From positions 62,001-126,000 of the forward strand of contig QULP01000008.1 in the NCBI GenBank assembly GCA_003481745.1: DNA of 64,000 bases, in the 5' to 3' direction. Positions 18,036 through 29,726 of the stretch are shown one piece after another. The stretch is from Firmicutes bacterium OM04-13BH (GTDB lineage Bacteria; Bacillota; Clostridia; Lachnospirales; Lachnospiraceae). The stretch's first letter is position 1. Each line of letters starts with the position of its first letter. Made by a program: the position numbers and the translations under genes. The notes beneath the pieces were generated by a model. The model did no database searches. It was not told the origin of the DNA and was given only the letters and a program-made list of their open reading frames with translations.

Positions 18036-18176
18036 GGAAAAGCGACAGTGGAAGTGGGTCTTTTTTTTGTGCCTAAAACAAAGGATAAAAAAAGATTTGT
18101 CGCGGTAAACAAGGAAACGTTGCAAAGGCAGAAACGTGAATCTGCCGGCGATAAAAGACACATGGAGGTGGAAGTC

Positions 18177-18326
18177 GTGCGCGTAAAAATCACATTGGCA
18201 TGCACAGAATGTAAACAGCGTAATTACAACATGACAAAAGAGAAAAAGAACCATCCGGAACGTATGGAAACTAAAAAGTACTGTAAGTTCTGTAAGGCTC
18301 ATACTTTGCACAAAGAAACAAAATAA
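18177..18326 (+). CDS. rpmG: Ribosomal protein L33 (zinc form)
   Basis: A 49-residue large-subunit protein with two CxxC pairs (ACTEC, YCKFC), the zinc-binding C+ form. I chose GTG 18177, after GGAGGTGG, giving the normal length; an ATG at 18162 in frame would overlap the ribosome site. It leads the secE-nusG operon, the standard order in Firmicutes. Confidence 0.93.
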   Translation: MRVKITLACTECKQRNYNMTKEKKNHPERMETKKYCKFCKAHTLHKETK

Positions 18327-18346
18327 TCTGGCTGTGAGGTGAAGCT

Positions 18347-18550
18347 ATGGAAGCAGAGAAAAAAGGAAAAGCTCCAAAGAAAAGCTGGACCAAAGGACTT
18401 CAGGCTGAATTTAAAAAGATAGTCTGGCCGGAACAGCAGACACTGGTAAAACAGACCGTTGCTGTTGTAGTTATTACTGCGATTATAGGTGTACTTATTT
18501 CAGCAGTTGACAGTGCAGCTCTGCAGGCATTGAATTTATTGATTAAGTAA
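18347..18550 (+). CDS. secE: Preprotein translocase subunit SecE
   Basis: The 67-residue single-span subunit clamps SecY. It has a basic N-terminus, the amphipathic motif FKKIVWPEQQTLVKQT that contacts SecY, and one membrane helix (VAVVVITAIIGVLISAVDSAAL). It lies 20 bp after rpmG and 15 bp before nusG. Confidence 0.95.
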   Translation: MEAEKKGKAPKKSWTKGLQAEFKKIVWPEQQTLVKQTVAVVVITAIIGVLISAVDSAALQALNLLIK

Positions 18551-18565
18551 GGATAAGGTGAAAGC

Positions 18566-19081
18566 ATGTCAGAAGCAAATTGGTATGTTGTACATACCTA
18601 TTCAGGGTATGAAAACAAGGTAAAAGCCAACATTGATAAGACAATTGAGAACCGACACCTGGAAAATCAAATTTTAGAAGTTCGCGTACCCTTAGAGGAC
18701 GTAGAAGAGAACAAAGATGGCAAACGTAGAATTGTCCAGAAAAAAATGTTCCCTGGATACGTTTTAATTCACATGGTAATGAATGACGACACATGGTATG
18801 TTGTAAGAAACACCAGAGGTGTTACAGGGTTCGTAGGTCCGGGTTCCAAGCCGGTTGCTCTCTCAGAAGCTGAGATGGAACGTCTTGGAATTCAGAACGT
18901 AGTAGTTCAGATTGATTTTGAAGTGGGTGACAGCGTTGTTATCACAAGTGGTGCATGGAAAGACACAGAGAGTGTAATCCAGAGCATCAACGAAGCAAAA
19001 CGTACGGTAACAATAAATGTTGAGATGATGGGACGCGAAACACCGTTGGAAATCGGATTCGCGGAAGTAAAGAAATTGTAA
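18566..19081 (+). CDS. nusG: Transcription elongation/antitermination factor NusG
   Basis: The 171-residue protein binds RNA polymerase beta-prime and affects pausing and Rho or ribosome coupling. The NGN domain starts WYVVHTYSGYENKVKANI, and the KOW domain is near the C-terminus (DFEVGDSVVITSGAWKDTESVIQSI). It is followed by the first L1-type leader and rplK. Confidence 0.96.
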   Translation: MSEANWYVVHTYSGYENKVKANIDKTIENRHLENQILEVRVPLEDVEENKDGKRRIVQKKMFPGYVLIHMVMNDDTWYVVRNTRGVTGFVGPGSKPVALSEAEMERLGIQNVVVQIDFEVGDSVVITSGAWKDTESVIQSINEAKRTVTINVEMMGRETPLEIGFAEVKKL

Positions 19082-19092
19082 CAAAAGTAAAA

Positions 19093-19140
19093 GGGCCGTA
19101 GGTCACAGGCCCGTGGGAGGGAAATCCCCGACATTACCAC
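19093..19140 (+). promoter_or_regulatory. Putative L1-binding leader before rplK
   Basis: A GGGCC/GGCCC hairpin is followed by GTGGGAGGGA...CCC...ATTACCAC, which matches the L1 target motif that precedes rplK in many bacteria and mimics the 23S rRNA site. It is repeated before rplA. Confidence 0.65.
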
Positions 19141-19159
19141 ATTATTAGGAGGTGCCAAA

Positions 19160-19585
19160 ATGGCAAAGAAAGTAACAGGATATATTAAATTACAGATTCC
19201 AGCTGGAAAGGCAACACCAGCACCACCGGTTGGTCCTGCTCTGGGTCAGCACGGTGTAAACATTGTACAGTTTACAAAGGAATTTAATGCAAGAACAGCA
19301 GATAAAGGTGACTTAATCATCCCTGTTGTTATTACTGTATATGCGGACAGAAGCTTCAGCTTCATCACAAAGACTCCGCCGGCAGCAGTTCTGTTAAAGA
19401 AAGCTTGTAACATCAAATCTGGTTCAGGCGTTCCTAACAAAACAAAAGTTGCTACAATTTCCAAAGCAAAAATCCAGGAAATTGCAGAAATGAAAATGCC
19501 AGACTTAAATGCAGGTTCTCTTGAAGCAGCTATGAGCATGATCGCTGGTACTGCAAGAAGTATGGGAATCACTGTAGAAGAGTAA
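19160..19585 (+). CDS. rplK: Ribosomal protein L11
   Basis: The 141-residue protein of the GTPase-associated centre binds 23S rRNA helices 43/44 and is the thiopeptide target region. The conserved N-terminal [25 protein letters not shown] is intact. TTAGGAGGTG precedes the ATG. It is presumably co-regulated with rplA through L1 binding to the leader. Confidence 0.97.
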   Translation: MAKKVTGYIKLQIPAGKATPAPPVGPALGQHGVNIVQFTKEFNARTADKGDLIIPVVITVYADRSFSFITKTPPAAVLLKKACNIKSGSGVPNKTKVATISKAKIQEIAEMKMPDLNAGSLEAAMSMIAGTARSMGITVEE

Positions 19586-19602
19586 TTAACTATCAAACGA
19601 AC

Positions 19603-19630
19603 GTGGGAGGGACATTCCCGCAATTACCAC
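19603..19630 (+). promoter_or_regulatory. Second L1-type motif, before rplA
   Basis: GTGGGAGGGA, CATTCCC and ATTACCAC repeat the rplK leader motif almost exactly in the 60-bp rplK-rplA gap. Confidence 0.6.
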
Positions 19631-19645
19631 TAGGAGGTTATTAAT

Positions 19646-20341
19646 ATGAAACGCGGAAAGAAATATGTAGAAGCTGCAAAAGCAGTGGATCGCGCAAATT
19701 TATATGAAACAGAAGAAGCTATCTCTTTAGTTAAGAAAACAGCGGTAGCTAAATTTGACGAAACAATCGAAGCGCATATCAGAACAGGATGTGACGGACG
19801 TCATGCTGACCAGCAGATTCGTGGTGCAGTTGTACTTCCTCACGGAACAGGTAAAACTGTTCGTGTATTAGTATTTGCTAAAAATGCAAAAGCTGATGAA
19901 GCACAGGCAGCAGGAGCAGACTTCGTAGGAGCTGAAGAATTAATTCCGAAGATCCAGAACGAAGGATGGTTAGATTTCGACGTAGTAGTAGCTACACCGG
20001 ATATGATGGGTGTTGTTGGTCGTCTGGGTCGTGTACTTGGACCAAAAGGCTTAATGCCAAACCCAAAAGCTGGTACAGTAACAATGGACGTAACAAAAGC
20101 TGTTCAGGAAATCAAAGCTGGTAAGATTGAATATCGTCTTGATAAAACAAACATCATTCACGTGCCAATCGGAAAAGCTTCTTTCACAGAGGAGCAGTTA
20201 GCAGACAACTTCCAGACTCTTATGGGAGCTATTGCAAAGGCTAAACCAAGCACACTGAAAGGTCAGTACCTGAAGAGTGTAACACTTGCTTCTACAATGG
20301 GACCAAGTGTTAAGGTTAACCCGGTAAAATTAGCTCAGTAA
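19646..20341 (+). CDS. rplA: Ribosomal protein L1
   Basis: The 231-residue L1-stalk protein is also the autogenous repressor of rplK-rplA translation in model bacteria. Signature regions are present: [22 protein letters not shown] and [32 protein letters not shown] precedes the ATG. A terminator follows at 20356-20395. Confidence 0.97.
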   Translation: MKRGKKYVEAAKAVDRANLYETEEAISLVKKTAVAKFDETIEAHIRTGCDGRHADQQIRGAVVLPHGTGKTVRVLVFAKNAKADEAQAAGADFVGAEELIPKIQNEGWLDFDVVVATPDMMGVVGRLGRVLGPKGLMPNPKAGTVTMDVTKAVQEIKAGKIEYRLDKTNIIHVPIGKASFTEEQLADNFQTLMGAIAKAKPSTLKGQYLKSVTLASTMGPSVKVNPVKLAQ

Positions 20342-20355
20342 TAGATTTTAGAAAA

Positions 20356-20395
20356 AGACGTCGTATCTAAGCAAGAGAGATATGGCGTCTTTTTT
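20356..20395 (+). terminator. Terminator of rplKA operon
   Basis: AGACGTCGTATCT pairs with AGATATGGCGTCT (two wobble pairs), followed by six T. Confidence 0.8.
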
Positions 20396-20418
20396 GTGTT
20401 GTAAAATAAAAAAAGTTC

Positions 20419-20447
20419 TTGACAAACCTCTATAGGTTTGGTATTCT
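20419..20447 (+). promoter_or_regulatory. rplJL promoter
   Basis: TTGACA, 17 bp spacer, TATTCT. Confidence 0.8.
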
Positions 20448-20453
20448 GCTAGA

Positions 20454-20580
20454 GGAATAGCTGCCGAAGACAGCAGGTGCCGTTAGGCATAAGGTTAAAA
20501 CGCCTGCCGAGGAAAGATTCATTCTTACAAAGTTTAGGATTGATAAAACCTCTCTGTCTTGTGCGGAGAGGTCTTTTTGT
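20454..20580 (+). promoter_or_regulatory. L10 leader with attenuator
   Basis: The conserved core GCCGAAGACAGCAGGTGCC, GGCATAAGG and CCTGCCGAGG matches the Firmicute L10 leader, bound by the L10(L12)4 complex. It ends in the terminator ACCTCTC/GAGAGGT with a T-run (20548-20578), so excess L10-L12 should favour premature termination. Confidence 0.85.
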
Positions 20581-20651
20581 AAGTACTAATATTGAAGTAC
20601 CTTTCGTAAAGGAGCAGCGCAGCCTAAAAAAATAAGGAGGTGCACTAATTC

Positions 20652-21152
20652 ATGGCAAAAGTAGAACTTAAAAAGCCTGTCGTAGAAGAAATCGCTAACA
20701 GCATCAATGGTGCAGCAAGCGTAGTATTAGTTAGCTACAAAGGTATCACTGTTGAACAGGATACAAAGATGCGTAAGGAATTAAGAGAAGCTGGTGTTAC
20801 TTATAAAGTATACAAAAACACAATGATGAACTTTGCATTCAAAGGAACTCCTTGTGAAGAATTATGCCAGCACTTAGAAGGAACAAATGCATTAGCAGTA
20901 TGCGCAGAAGACGCAACTGCACCGGCAAGAATTCTTGCTAAATATGCAAAAGACGTTCCGACTCTGGAATTAGTAGCAGGTGTTGTTGAAGACACTTACT
21001 ATGATAAAGCTGGAATCGAAGCTCTTGCAAAAGTACCATCAAGAGAAGAACTTCTTGGAAAATTGCTTGGAAGTATCCAGTCTCCGATTACAAACTTCGC
21101 TCGTGTGCTTAACCAGATTGCTGAACAGCAGGGTGGCGCAGCAGCAGAATAA
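20652..21152 (+). CDS. rplJ: Ribosomal protein L10
   Basis: The 166-residue base of the L7/L12 stalk. The N-terminal rRNA-binding domain (ASVVLVSYKGITVEQDTKMRKELREAGVTYKVYKNT) and the C-terminal helix that docks L12 dimers are present. AAGGAGGTG precedes the ATG. It is controlled by its own leader and terminator, and is followed 80 bp later by rplL. Confidence 0.97.
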   Translation: MAKVELKKPVVEEIANSINGAASVVLVSYKGITVEQDTKMRKELREAGVTYKVYKNTMMNFAFKGTPCEELCQHLEGTNALAVCAEDATAPARILAKYAKDVPTLELVAGVVEDTYYDKAGIEALAKVPSREELLGKLLGSIQSPITNFARVLNQIAEQQGGAAAE

Positions 21153-21232
21153 TGTGCGGTAGAAAATAAGAAATATGACCGGTTATCCGGTACTCTAAAA
21201 TTGAAAAACGAAAAAATGGAGGTAAATTTAAA

Positions 21233-21607
21233 ATGGCAAAATTAACAACAGCAGAATTTATTGAAGCTATCAAAGAATTATCTGTATTAGAATTAAACGA
21301 ATTAGTAAAAGCTTGTGAAGAAGAATTCGGTGTATCCGCAGCAGCAGGTGTTGTAGTTGCAGCAGCAGGAGATGCAGCAGGCGCAGCAGAAGAAAAAGAT
21401 GAATTTGACGTAGAACTGACAGAAGTTGGCCCTAACAAAGTTAAAGTTATCAAAGTAGTTCGTGAAGTAACTGGATTAGGCTTAAAAGAAGCGAAAGAAG
21501 TTGTTGACGGAGCTCCTAAAGTTGTTAAAGAAGGCGCATCTAAAGCAGAAGCTGAAGAAATCAAAACAAAACTTGAAGGCGAAGGCGCTAAAGTTACTCT
21601 TAAATAA
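21233..21607 (+). CDS. rplL: Ribosomal protein L7/L12
   Basis: The 124-residue stalk protein recruits translation GTPases. It has the N-terminal dimer domain, an Ala-rich hinge ([19 protein letters not shown]), and the C-terminal factor-binding domain ([34 protein letters not shown]). Very high use of preferred codons fits high expression. A strong terminator follows. Confidence 0.98.
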   Translation: MAKLTTAEFIEAIKELSVLELNELVKACEEEFGVSAAAGVVVAAAGDAAGAAEEKDEFDVELTEVGPNKVKVIKVVREVTGLGLKEAKEVVDGAPKVVKEGASKAEAEEIKTKLEGEGAKVTLK

Positions 21608-21636
21608 TTTAAGTGTAAACTTGCCAGAACTTTTGA

Positions 21637-21669
21637 CCCCGACATCTTTGGATGTCGGGGTTTTGTTTA
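21637..21669 (+). terminator. Terminator after rplL
   Basis: CCCCGACATC-tttg-GATGTCGGGG plus T-rich tail. Confidence 0.95.
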
Positions 21670-21715
21670 TCCAAGAATGAAAAATTTTAATGAAAAAATT
21701 TAGTTGAAAAAATGC

Positions 21716-21744
21716 TTGACATGCATTATAGAATGTGATAAAGT
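21716..21744 (+). promoter_or_regulatory. rpoBC promoter
   Basis: TTGACA, 17 bp spacer, TAAAGT, about 120 nt before rpoB. It follows the rplL terminator, so rpoBC has its own start. Confidence 0.75.
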
Positions 21745-21867
21745 GAAAAATGCACTATTATGGAAACTTATGCCTGTTATTCTATTTATTTATAAATTTA
21801 CAGGAAGAAAACAGGATCTGAATCATAATCCATAATAAAATTAAAACATACAAGGGGTGAAACGTCA

Positions 21868-24800
21868 ATGGAGAAAAACAGAATCCGTCCCATTAAATCC
21901 GGTAAGAGCATGAGAATGACTTACCAGCGCCAGAAAGAGGTACTGGAAATGCCGAATCTGATTGAAGTTCAGAAAGACTCTTATCAGTGGTTTTTGGACG
22001 AAGGTCTTAATGAAGTTTTTGAAGATATCTCTCCAATCGCAGATTATAGCGGTAAGTTAAGCTTGGAATTTGTTGACTTTACTTTATGCGAAGATGAAGT
22101 AAAATACTCCATCGAAGAGTGTAAAGAAAGAGATGCGACTTATGCTGCACCTTTAAAAGTAAAGGTAAGATTATACAACAAAGAAAATGACGAAGTCAGT
22201 GAACACGAGATTTTTATGGGTGATTTACCACTGATGACTGCTACAGGAACGTTTGTAATTAACGGTGCTGAACGAGTAATTGTCAGCCAGTTGGTTCGTT
22301 CTCCAGGCATCTACTACGCAATCGCTCATGATAAACTGGGTAAGACCTTGTATTCTGCTACAGTTATTCCGAACAGGGGTGCATGGCTGGAATATGAGAC
22401 GGATTCCAATGACGTGTTCTATGTTCGTGTAGACAGAACAAGAAAAGTCCCGATTACAGTTCTCATTCGTGCTTTAGGTGTAGGTACAAATGCAGAAATT
22501 ATAGATTTATTCGGTGAAGAACCAAAGATTCTTGCAAGTTTTGGTAAAGATACATCTGAGGATTATCATACAGGTCTTTTAGAGCTGTATAAGAAAATTC
22601 GTCCAGGTGAACCGCTTGCAGTAGACAGCGCAGAGAGTCTGATTAATGGCATGTTCTTTGACGCAAGACGTTATGACCTGGCAAAAGTAGGTCGTTATAA
22701 ATTTAATAAAAAACTGTTATTAAGAAACCGTATTGTAGGGCATCCGCTGGCTGAAGAAGTTGTAGATGTCACAACAGGTGAAATTATTGCAGAAGCAGGT
22801 ACAGTTGTAACAAAAGCACTGGCTGACCAGATTCAGAATGCAGCTGTTCCTTTCGTATGGATTCAGGGCGAAGAGCGTAAAATCAAAGTACTGTCCAGTA
22901 TGATGGTAGACCTCACAAGCTTTGTTGATATTGACCCGGAAGAAGTTGGTGTTTCCGAGATGGTTTACTATCCGGTACTGGCTAAGATTCTGGAAGAAAA
23001 TGAAGACATTGAAGATATCAAAGAAGCAATCCGCCGTGATATTCATGAATTAATTCCGAAGCATATTACAAAAGAAGACATTTTTGCTTCTATCAACTAC
23101 AATATGCATCTGGAATATGGTCTGGGAAATGATGATGATATTGACCACTTAGGAAACAGACGTATCCGTGCAGTTGGTGAATTACTTCAGAACCAGTACA
23201 GAATCGGTCTTTCCAGACTGGAAAGAGTCGTTCGTGAAAGAATGACAACACAGGACAGCGACACAATTTCTCCGCAGTCCTTAATCAATATCAAACCGGT
23301 AACTGCAGCAGTGAAAGAATTTTTCGGTTCTTCCCAGCTGTCACAGTTCATGGATCAGAACAACCCTCTTGGTGAGTTAACTCATAAGAGACGTTTATCC
23401 GCACTCGGTCCTGGTGGTCTGTCCCGTGACCGTGCAGGTTTCGAGGTTCGAGACGTTCACTATTCTCATTATGGAAGAATGTGCCCGATTGAAACCCCTG
23501 AAGGTCCGAACATCGGTCTGATTAACTCCCTTGCATCTTATGCAAGAATTAATAATTATGGATTCGTTGAGGCTCCATATCGTAAAATCGATAAATCTGA
23601 TCCGAAAAATCCTCGTGTTACAGATGAAGTTGTTTATATGACAGCTGACGAAGAAGATAATTACCATGTAGCACAGGCGAATGAGCCGTTGGATGCAGAG
23701 GGTCATTTCATTCATAAAAACGTATCCGGTCGTTACAGAGAAGAAACTCAGGAATATGAACGCCATATGTTTGATTACATGGACGTATCTCCTAAGATGG
23801 TATTCTCCGTTGCTACAGCGCTGATTCCGTTCTTACAGAACGATGATGCGAACCGTGCGCTGATGGGTTCCAACATGCAGCGTCAGGCCGTTCCGCTTCT
23901 TACAACAGAAGCTCCTGTAGTAGGTACCGGTATGGAAGCAAAAGCAGCAGTTGACTCCGGTGTCTGCGTTGTTGCAAAAAATTCCGGTGTTGTAGAGTGT
24001 GCAGCTTCCAAAGAAATCATTATCCGTACAGATGATGGAAAGAAAGACGTTTATCATCTGACAAAATTTATGCGTAGTAACCAGAGTAACTGTTACAACC
24101 AGAGACCGATTGTGTTCAAAGGTGAGAGAGTAGAAGCCGGACAGGTTATTGCAGATGGTCCTTCTACATCAAATGGTGAACTTGCATTAGGTAAGAATCC
24201 ATTAATCGGATTCATGACCTGGGAAGGTTATAACTACGAGGATGCCGTTCTGCTTAGTGAAAGACTGGTTCAGGATGACGTTTATACTTCTGTTCATATT
24301 GAAGAATATGAAGCAGAAGCCAGAGATACAAAACTCGGACCGGAAGAAATCACAAGAGACGTTCCAGGCGTTGGTGATGATGCATTAAAAGATTTGGATG
24401 AACGTGGTATCATCCGTATCGGTGCAGAAGTACGTGCCGGAGATATTCTTGTTGGTAAAGTAACTCCAAAAGGAGAAACAGAACTGACAGCAGAAGAAAG
24501 GCTGCTTCGTGCGATTTTCGGTGAAAAAGCACGTGAAGTTCGTGACACTTCCTTAAAAGTACCGCATGGTGAATACGGTATTATCGTAGATGCAAAAGTA
24601 TTCACAAGAGAAAATGGTGACGAACTGTCTCCTGGTGTAAATCAGGCAGTACGTATTTATATTGCTCAGAAGAGAAAAATTTCCGTTGGTGATAAGATGG
24701 CCGGACGTCACGGTAACAAGGGTGTTGTTTCCCGTGTCCTTCCTGTAGAAGATATGCCATTCTTACCAAACGGCCGTCCGCTGGATATCGTACTGAATCC

Positions 24801-25704
24801 TCTGGGTGTACCTTCCCGAATGAATATCGGACAGGTCCTCGAGATTCATTTAAGTCTTGCGGCAAAAGCACTTGGATTTAACATTGCAACACCGGTATTC
24901 GACGGTGCAAACGAGGTTGATATTCAGGATACCCTCAGACTTGCAAATGACTATGTAAACATGGAATGGGATGAGTTTGAGGCAAAACATAAAGATACAT
25001 TAAACCCGGAAGTAATGCAGTATCTGTCAGACAACAGAGAACACAGAAAACTGTGGAAAGGTGTTCCGATTTCCAGTGATGGTAAAGTAAGACTTCGTGA
25101 CGGTCGTACAGGTGAATACTTCGACAGCCCTGTAACAATCGGACACATGCATTACCTGAAACTGCATCACCTGGTAGACGATAAGATTCATGCACGTTCT
25201 ACCGGTCCATACTCACTGGTAACACAGCAGCCGCTGGGTGGTAAAGCTCAGTTTGGTGGTCAGCGTTTCGGAGAGATGGAGGTTTGGGCACTTGAAGCTT
25301 ATGGTGCTTCCTATACTCTGCAGGAAATTCTGACTGTAAAATCCGATGATGTAATCGGACGTGTTAAGACTTATGAAGCGATTATTAAGGGCGAGAATAT
25401 TCCGGAGCCTGGTATTCCGGAATCATTCAAAGTACTTCTCAAAGAATTACAGTCCTTGGGTCTGGATGTCAGAGTCTTAAAAGATGATATGACAGAAGTG
25501 GAAATCATGGAAAATATCGATTATGGCGAGACTGATATGCGTTCTATTATCGAAGGTGATTCCAGACACCACAGAGATGACGAAGATTACGGCAACTACG
25601 GATTCCAGAAACAGGAATTTGAAGGTGAAGAATTAGTCGATGTGGAAGAAGAAGACAATGACGATGATTTACTGAGCGTAGATGAGGATACTCTGGAAGA
25701 GTAA
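21868..25704 (+). CDS. rpoB: RNA polymerase beta subunit
   Basis: The 1,278-residue catalytic subunit. The rifampicin region is seen near residues 488-515 ([33 protein letters not shown]), with susceptible-type Asp, His and Ser at the usual resistance positions. The nucleotide-site block [13 protein letters not shown] is present. The C-terminus is acidic ([22 protein letters not shown]). GGGGTGA precedes the ATG. rpoC begins 15 bp after the stop. Confidence 0.98.
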   Translation: MEKNRIRPIKSGKSMRMTYQRQKEVLEMPNLIEVQKDSYQWFLDEGLNEVFEDISPIADYSGKLSLEFVDFTLCEDEVKYSIEECKERDATYAAPLKVKVRLYNKENDEVSEHEIFMGDLPLMTATGTFVINGAERVIVSQLVRSPGIYYAIAHDKLGKTLYSATVIPNRGAWLEYETDSNDVFYVRVDRTRKVPITVLIRALGVGTNAEIIDLFGEEPKILASFGKDTSEDYHTGLLELYKKIRPGEPLAVDSAESLINGMFFDARRYDLAKVGRYKFNKKLLLRNRIVGHPLAEEVVDVTTGEIIAEAGTVVTKALADQIQNAAVPFVWIQGEERKIKVLSSMMVDLTSFVDIDPEEVGVSEMVYYPVLAKILEENEDIEDIKEAIRRDIHELIPKHITKEDIFASINYNMHLEYGLGNDDDIDHLGNRRIRAVGELLQNQYRIGLSRLERVVRERMTTQDSDTISPQSLINIKPVTAAVKEFFGSSQLSQFMDQNNPLGELTHKRRLSALGPGGLSRDRAGFEVRDVHYSHYGRMCPIETPEGPNIGLINSLASYARINNYGFVEAPYRKIDKSDPKNPRVTDEVVYMTADEEDNYHVAQANEPLDAEGHFIHKNVSGRYREETQEYERHMFDYMDVSPKMVFSVATALIPFLQNDDANRALMGSNMQRQAVPLLTTEAPVVGTGMEAKAAVDSGVCVVAKNSGVVECAASKEIIIRTDDGKKDVYHLTKFMRSNQSNCYNQRPIVFKGERVEAGQVIADGPSTSNGELALGKNPLIGFMTWEGYNYEDAVLLSERLVQDDVYTSVHIEEYEAEARDTKLGPEEITRDVPGVGDDALKDLDERGIIRIGAEVRAGDILVGKVTPKGETELTAEERLLRAIFGEKAREVRDTSLKVPHGEYGIIVDAKVFTRENGDELSPGVNQAVRIYIAQKRKISVGDKMAGRHGNKGVVSRVLPVEDMPFLPNGRPLDIVLNPLGVPSRMNIGQVLEIHLSLAAKALGFNIATPVFDGANEVDIQDTLRLANDYVNMEWDEFEAKHKDTLNPEVMQYLSDNREHRKLWKGVPISSDGKVRLRDGRTGEYFDSPVTIGHMHYLKLHHLVDDKIHARSTGPYSLVTQQPLGGKAQFGGQRFGEMEVWALEAYGASYTLQEILTVKSDDVIGRVKTYEAIIKGENIPEPGIPESFKVLLKELQSLGLDVRVLKDDMTEVEIMENIDYGETDMRSIIEGDSRHHRDDEDYGNYGFQKQEFEGEELVDVEEEDNDDDLLSVDEDTLEE

Positions 25705-25719
25705 GGAAAGGAGTCCACA

Positions 25720-28700
25720 ATGCCAGAAACAGCAAATAAAGAGGTATACCAGCCAATGACCTTTGATGCTATTAAAATCGGTTTGGCATCTCCTGAAAAA
25801 ATTCGGGAATGGTCAAGAGGCGAGGTTAAAAAACCGGAAACTATTAATTATAGAACCTTGAAACCGGAAAAAGACGGTCTTTTCTGCGAGAAAATCTTTG
25901 GACCAAGCAAAGACTGGGAATGTCATTGCGGTAAATATAAGAAAATTCGCTATAAAGGCGTTGTTTGTGACCGATGCGGCGTTGAAGTTACAAAAGCAAG
26001 TGTACGTCGTGAACGTATGGGACATATCGAGCTTGCAGCTCCGGTATCCCATATCTGGTACTTCAAGGGAATCCCATCCAGAATGGGGCTGATTCTTGAC
26101 CTTTCACCAAGGTCTCTGGAAAAAGTTCTGTATTTTGCAAGCTACATCGTTCTTGATGCAGGAAAAACAGAGCTTCAGTATAAACAGATACTGACAGAAA
26201 AAGAGTATCAGGAAGCTTGTGCAAAATATGGTTATTCTGCATTCCGTGTAGGTATGGGTGCAGAATCCATCAAAGAATTGCTTGAAGCAATTGACCTTGA
26301 AAAAGAATCAGCAGAATTAAAAGCAGGTTTAAAAGATTCAACAGGTCAGAAACGTGCACGTATCGTAAAACGTCTTGAAGTTGTAGAAGCATTTAAAGAA
26401 TCAGGAAATCGTCCGGAATGGATGATTATGACAGTTGTTCCGGTTATTCCGCCAGACTTACGTCCAATGGTTCAGCTTGACGGCGGACGTTTTGCAACAT
26501 CTGATTTAAATGACCTGTACAGAAGAATTATCAACCGTAATAACCGTCTGAAAAGACTGCTTGAACTCGGAGCTCCTGACATTATCGTTCGTAATGAAAA
26601 GAGAATGTTACAGGAAGCAGTCGATGCTCTGATTGATAATGGACGTCGTGGTCGTCCGGTAACAGGACCTGGAAACAGAGCATTGAAATCCCTTTCTGAT
26701 ATGCTCAAAGGTAAATCAGGACGTTTCCGTCAGAACCTTCTGGGTAAACGTGTTGACTACTCAGGACGTTCAGTTATCGTTGTAGGACCGGAACTGAAGA
26801 TTTATCAGTGTGGTCTGCCAAAAGAAATGGCAATCGAGCTGTTTAAACCTTTCGTTATGAAAGAACTGGTAAGCAACGGAAATGCACATAATATTAAAAA
26901 TGCGAAAAAGATGGTAGAGAAACTCGACCCGGAAGTATGGGACGTTCTCGAAGAAGTAATTAAAGAGCATCCGGTTATGTTAAACCGTGCCCCTACACTG
27001 CACCGTCTTGGTATTCAGGCATTCGAGCCAATCCTTGTAGAAGGTAAGGCTATCAAGCTGCATCCGCTTGTTTGTACTGCATTCAATGCCGATTTCGATG
27101 GTGACCAGATGGCGGTTCATCTTCCACTGTCCGTTGAAGCACAGGCAGAGTGCCGTTTCCTGCTTCTCTCACCAAACAACCTGTTAAAACCATCCGATGG
27201 TGGTCCGGTAGCCGTTCCTTCACAGGATATGGTTCTTGGTATTTATTATCTGACACAGGAAAGACCTGGTGTTAAGGGAGAAGGAAAATACTTCAAGAGC
27301 GTAAACGAAGCAATTCTGGCTTATGAAAACCAGGTTATTACGCTTCAGACAAAAATCCATGTACACATGGAAAAAACAATGCCGGATGGAACTGTTCTTT
27401 CCGGTACAGTAGAATCTACACTTGGACGTTTCTTATTTAATGAAATCATTCCTCAGGATTTAGGTTTTGTAGACCGTACAATTCCGGGAAATGAATTAAA
27501 ACCGGAAGTTGACTTCCTGGTAGGTAAGAAACAGTTAAAACAGATTCTTGAAAAAGTTATCAATACACACGGTGCTACAAGAACAGCAGAAGTGCTGGAT
27601 AAGATTAAAGCAACCGGTTATAAATATTCAACAAGAGCTGCGATGACCGTATCAATTTCTGATATGACTGTGCCGCCTCAGAAACCGGAAATGATTCAGA
27701 AAGCACAGGATACCGTAGACTTAATTACAAAGAACTTCAAACGTGGTCTTATCACAGAAGAAGAAAGATACAAAGAAGTTGTTGAAACATGGAAAAAGAC
27801 CGATGATGAGCTGACACGTGTACTGCTGTCCGGTCTGGATAAGTACAACAACATCTTTATGATGGCTGACTCCGGAGCCCGTGGTTCTGACAAGCAGATT
27901 AAACAGCTTGCCGGTATGCGTGGTCTGATGGCTGATACAACCGGTCATACAATCGAGTTGCCTATCAAATCAAACTTCCGTGAAGGTCTTGATGTACTGG
28001 AATACTTCATGTCAGCGCATGGAGCTCGAAAAGGTATGTCCGATACTGCTCTTCGTACAGCCGATTCCGGTTACCTGACAAGACGTCTGGTAGATGTTTC
28101 TCAGGACTTAATCGTTCGTGAAGTTGACTGTAGTGAAAACAGAAACGAAATTCCGGGTATGTGGGTAAAAGCCTTCATGGATGGAAGAGAAGAAATCGAA
28201 AGTCTTCAGGAACGTATCACAGGTCGTTTCTCCTGTGAGACAATTAAAGATAAAAATGGTGAAGTAATCGTAAAAGCAAATCATATGATTACACCAAAAC
28301 GTGCTGCAAGAATCGTAAATGACGGTGTAAAAGCAGATGGAACTGGCTACGATGCAGTAAAAATCCGTACCATTCTTACCTGTAAATGTCATATTGGTGT
28401 CTGCGCAAAATGCTATGGTGCAAACATGGCAACAGGTGAAGCAGTACAGGTTGGTGAATCTGTAGGTATCATTGCTGCTCAGTCTATCGGTGAACCTGGT
28501 ACACAGCTGACCATGCGTACCTTCCATAATGGTGGTGTTGCCGGTGGAGATATTACACAGGGTCTTCCTCGTGTCGAGGAGCTTTTTGAAGCAAGAAAGC
28601 CAAAAGGTCTTGCGATTATCACAGAAATCAAAGGTATTGCTACCATTAAAGATACTAAGAAGAAACGTGAAATCATTGTTACAGACAACGAAGATGGAAA

Positions 28701-29424
28701 CTCCAAGACTTACCTGATTCCTTATGGCTCCCGTATTAAGATTCAGGATGGACAGGTACTTGAAGCTGGTGATGAACTGACAGAAGGTTCTGTAAATCCA
28801 CATGATATTCTGAAGATTAAAGGAGTACGTGCCGTTCAGGATTACATGATTCAGGAAGTACAGCGAGTATATCGTCTGCAGGGTGTAGAAATCAATGATA
28901 AACATATCGAAGTTATCGTTCGTCAGATGCTGAAGAAGATTCGTATCGAAGATAACGGAGATACAGAATTCCTTCCGGGAACATTAGTTGACGTTCTTGA
29001 CTTTGAAGAAGAGAACGAAAGACTGATTGAAGAAGGCAAAGAACCGGCAGAAGGAAAACAGGTTATGCTTGGTATTACAAAAGCATCTCTTGCTACAAAC
29101 TCCTTCCTGTCAGCAGCTTCCTTCCAGGAAACAACAAAAGTTCTGACAGAAGCAGCAATCAAAGGTAAGATTGACCCGTTGATTGGTCTGAAAGAAAATG
29201 TTATCATTGGTAAACTGATTCCGGCTGGTACAGGTATGAAACAGTATTCCAATATTAAGCTTGATACTGATGAAGAAGAAGTTGAGTTTGACGAAATGGA
29301 AGAAAATGAAGACGTAACAGTTGGTGAGGAAACCACAGAGGATACAGAAGAAACACTTACAGATGCTGTTGATGAAGTAGAACTTTCCGAAGAGGAAGAA
29401 GAAGCAGAATTAACAGAAGAGTAA
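25720..29424 (+). CDS. rpoC: RNA polymerase beta-prime subunit
   Basis: The 1,234-residue catalytic subunit. The N-terminal zinc site is CHCGKYK...CDRCG, the Mg-binding loop [12 protein letters not shown] is near residue 456, and the second zinc site is [14 protein letters not shown] bridge/trigger-helix region follows, and the tail is a Glu-rich acidic extension ([32 protein letters not shown] in part). AAGGAG precedes the ATG. Confidence 0.98.
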   Translation: MPETANKEVYQPMTFDAIKIGLASPEKIREWSRGEVKKPETINYRTLKPEKDGLFCEKIFGPSKDWECHCGKYKKIRYKGVVCDRCGVEVTKASVRRERMGHIELAAPVSHIWYFKGIPSRMGLILDLSPRSLEKVLYFASYIVLDAGKTELQYKQILTEKEYQEACAKYGYSAFRVGMGAESIKELLEAIDLEKESAELKAGLKDSTGQKRARIVKRLEVVEAFKESGNRPEWMIMTVVPVIPPDLRPMVQLDGGRFATSDLNDLYRRIINRNNRLKRLLELGAPDIIVRNEKRMLQEAVDALIDNGRRGRPVTGPGNRALKSLSDMLKGKSGRFRQNLLGKRVDYSGRSVIVVGPELKIYQCGLPKEMAIELFKPFVMKELVSNGNAHNIKNAKKMVEKLDPEVWDVLEEVIKEHPVMLNRAPTLHRLGIQAFEPILVEGKAIKLHPLVCTAFNADFDGDQMAVHLPLSVEAQAECRFLLLSPNNLLKPSDGGPVAVPSQDMVLGIYYLTQERPGVKGEGKYFKSVNEAILAYENQVITLQTKIHVHMEKTMPDGTVLSGTVESTLGRFLFNEIIPQDLGFVDRTIPGNELKPEVDFLVGKKQLKQILEKVINTHGATRTAEVLDKIKATGYKYSTRAAMTVSISDMTVPPQKPEMIQKAQDTVDLITKNFKRGLITEEERYKEVVETWKKTDDELTRVLLSGLDKYNNIFMMADSGARGSDKQIKQLAGMRGLMADTTGHTIELPIKSNFREGLDVLEYFMSAHGARKGMSDTALRTADSGYLTRRLVDVSQDLIVREVDCSENRNEIPGMWVKAFMDGREEIESLQERITGRFSCETIKDKNGEVIVKANHMITPKRAARIVNDGVKADGTGYDAVKIRTILTCKCHIGVCAKCYGANMATGEAVQVGESVGIIAAQSIGEPGTQLTMRTFHNGGVAGGDITQGLPRVEELFEARKPKGLAIITEIKGIATIKDTKKKREIIVTDNEDGNSKTYLIPYGSRIKIQDGQVLEAGDELTEGSVNPHDILKIKGVRAVQDYMIQEVQRVYRLQGVEINDKHIEVIVRQMLKKIRIEDNGDTEFLPGTLVDVLDFEEENERLIEEGKEPAEGKQVMLGITKASLATNSFLSAASFQETTKVLTEAAIKGKIDPLIGLKENVIIGKLIPAGTGMKQYSNIKLDTDEEEVEFDEMEENEDVTVGEETTEDTEETLTDAVDEVELSEEEEEAELTEE

Positions 29425-29444
29425 TAATAGTAAGAAAATAAATG

Positions 29445-29492
29445 CAAAAGACTGTTTTGTCAGATAACTGGCAAAATAGTCTTTTGTTTTTC
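29445..29492 (+). terminator. Terminator after rpoC
   Basis: CAAAAGACT and TTTTG pair with CAAAA and AGTCTTTTG, followed by T-rich DNA. Confidence 0.85.
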
Positions 29493-29564
29493 TCTTTCAT
29501 AGACGGATAAATGAGTGTGAGGGTCGGATTTTTGAAAGAAAAATAAAAAAAACAAAAAAATACC

Positions 29565-29593
29565 TTGACAGCAACTTTTTCCACAGATATAAT
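29565..29593 (+). promoter_or_regulatory. str operon promoter (consensus)
   Basis: TTGACA, 17 bp spacer, TATAAT: a perfect consensus. The ~130-nt 5' UTR to rpsL contains a TTTATTCAT/ATGAATAA hairpin at about 29640-29663. Confidence 0.9.
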
Positions 29594-29726
29594 GAGGAGG
29601 CGTGCACAGGACTGCGTATTTTTTGTGCGCGATAAAAAAAGTTTATTCATAAGAATGAATAACTGGCAGCCACTTATTTCTTCTATATAATATGGCAGAA
29701 GAAAAATAATACAGGAGGTGAAAGGA

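Noticed and set aside
18048..18176. Longer L33 protein starting at 18048
   Set aside because: L33 is about 49 residues; GTG 18177 after GGAGGTGG gives that length, and the upstream part is leader.
23326..23420. Rifampicin-resistance substitution in rpoB
   Set aside because: The Asp, His and Ser at the usual resistance positions are the susceptible types.
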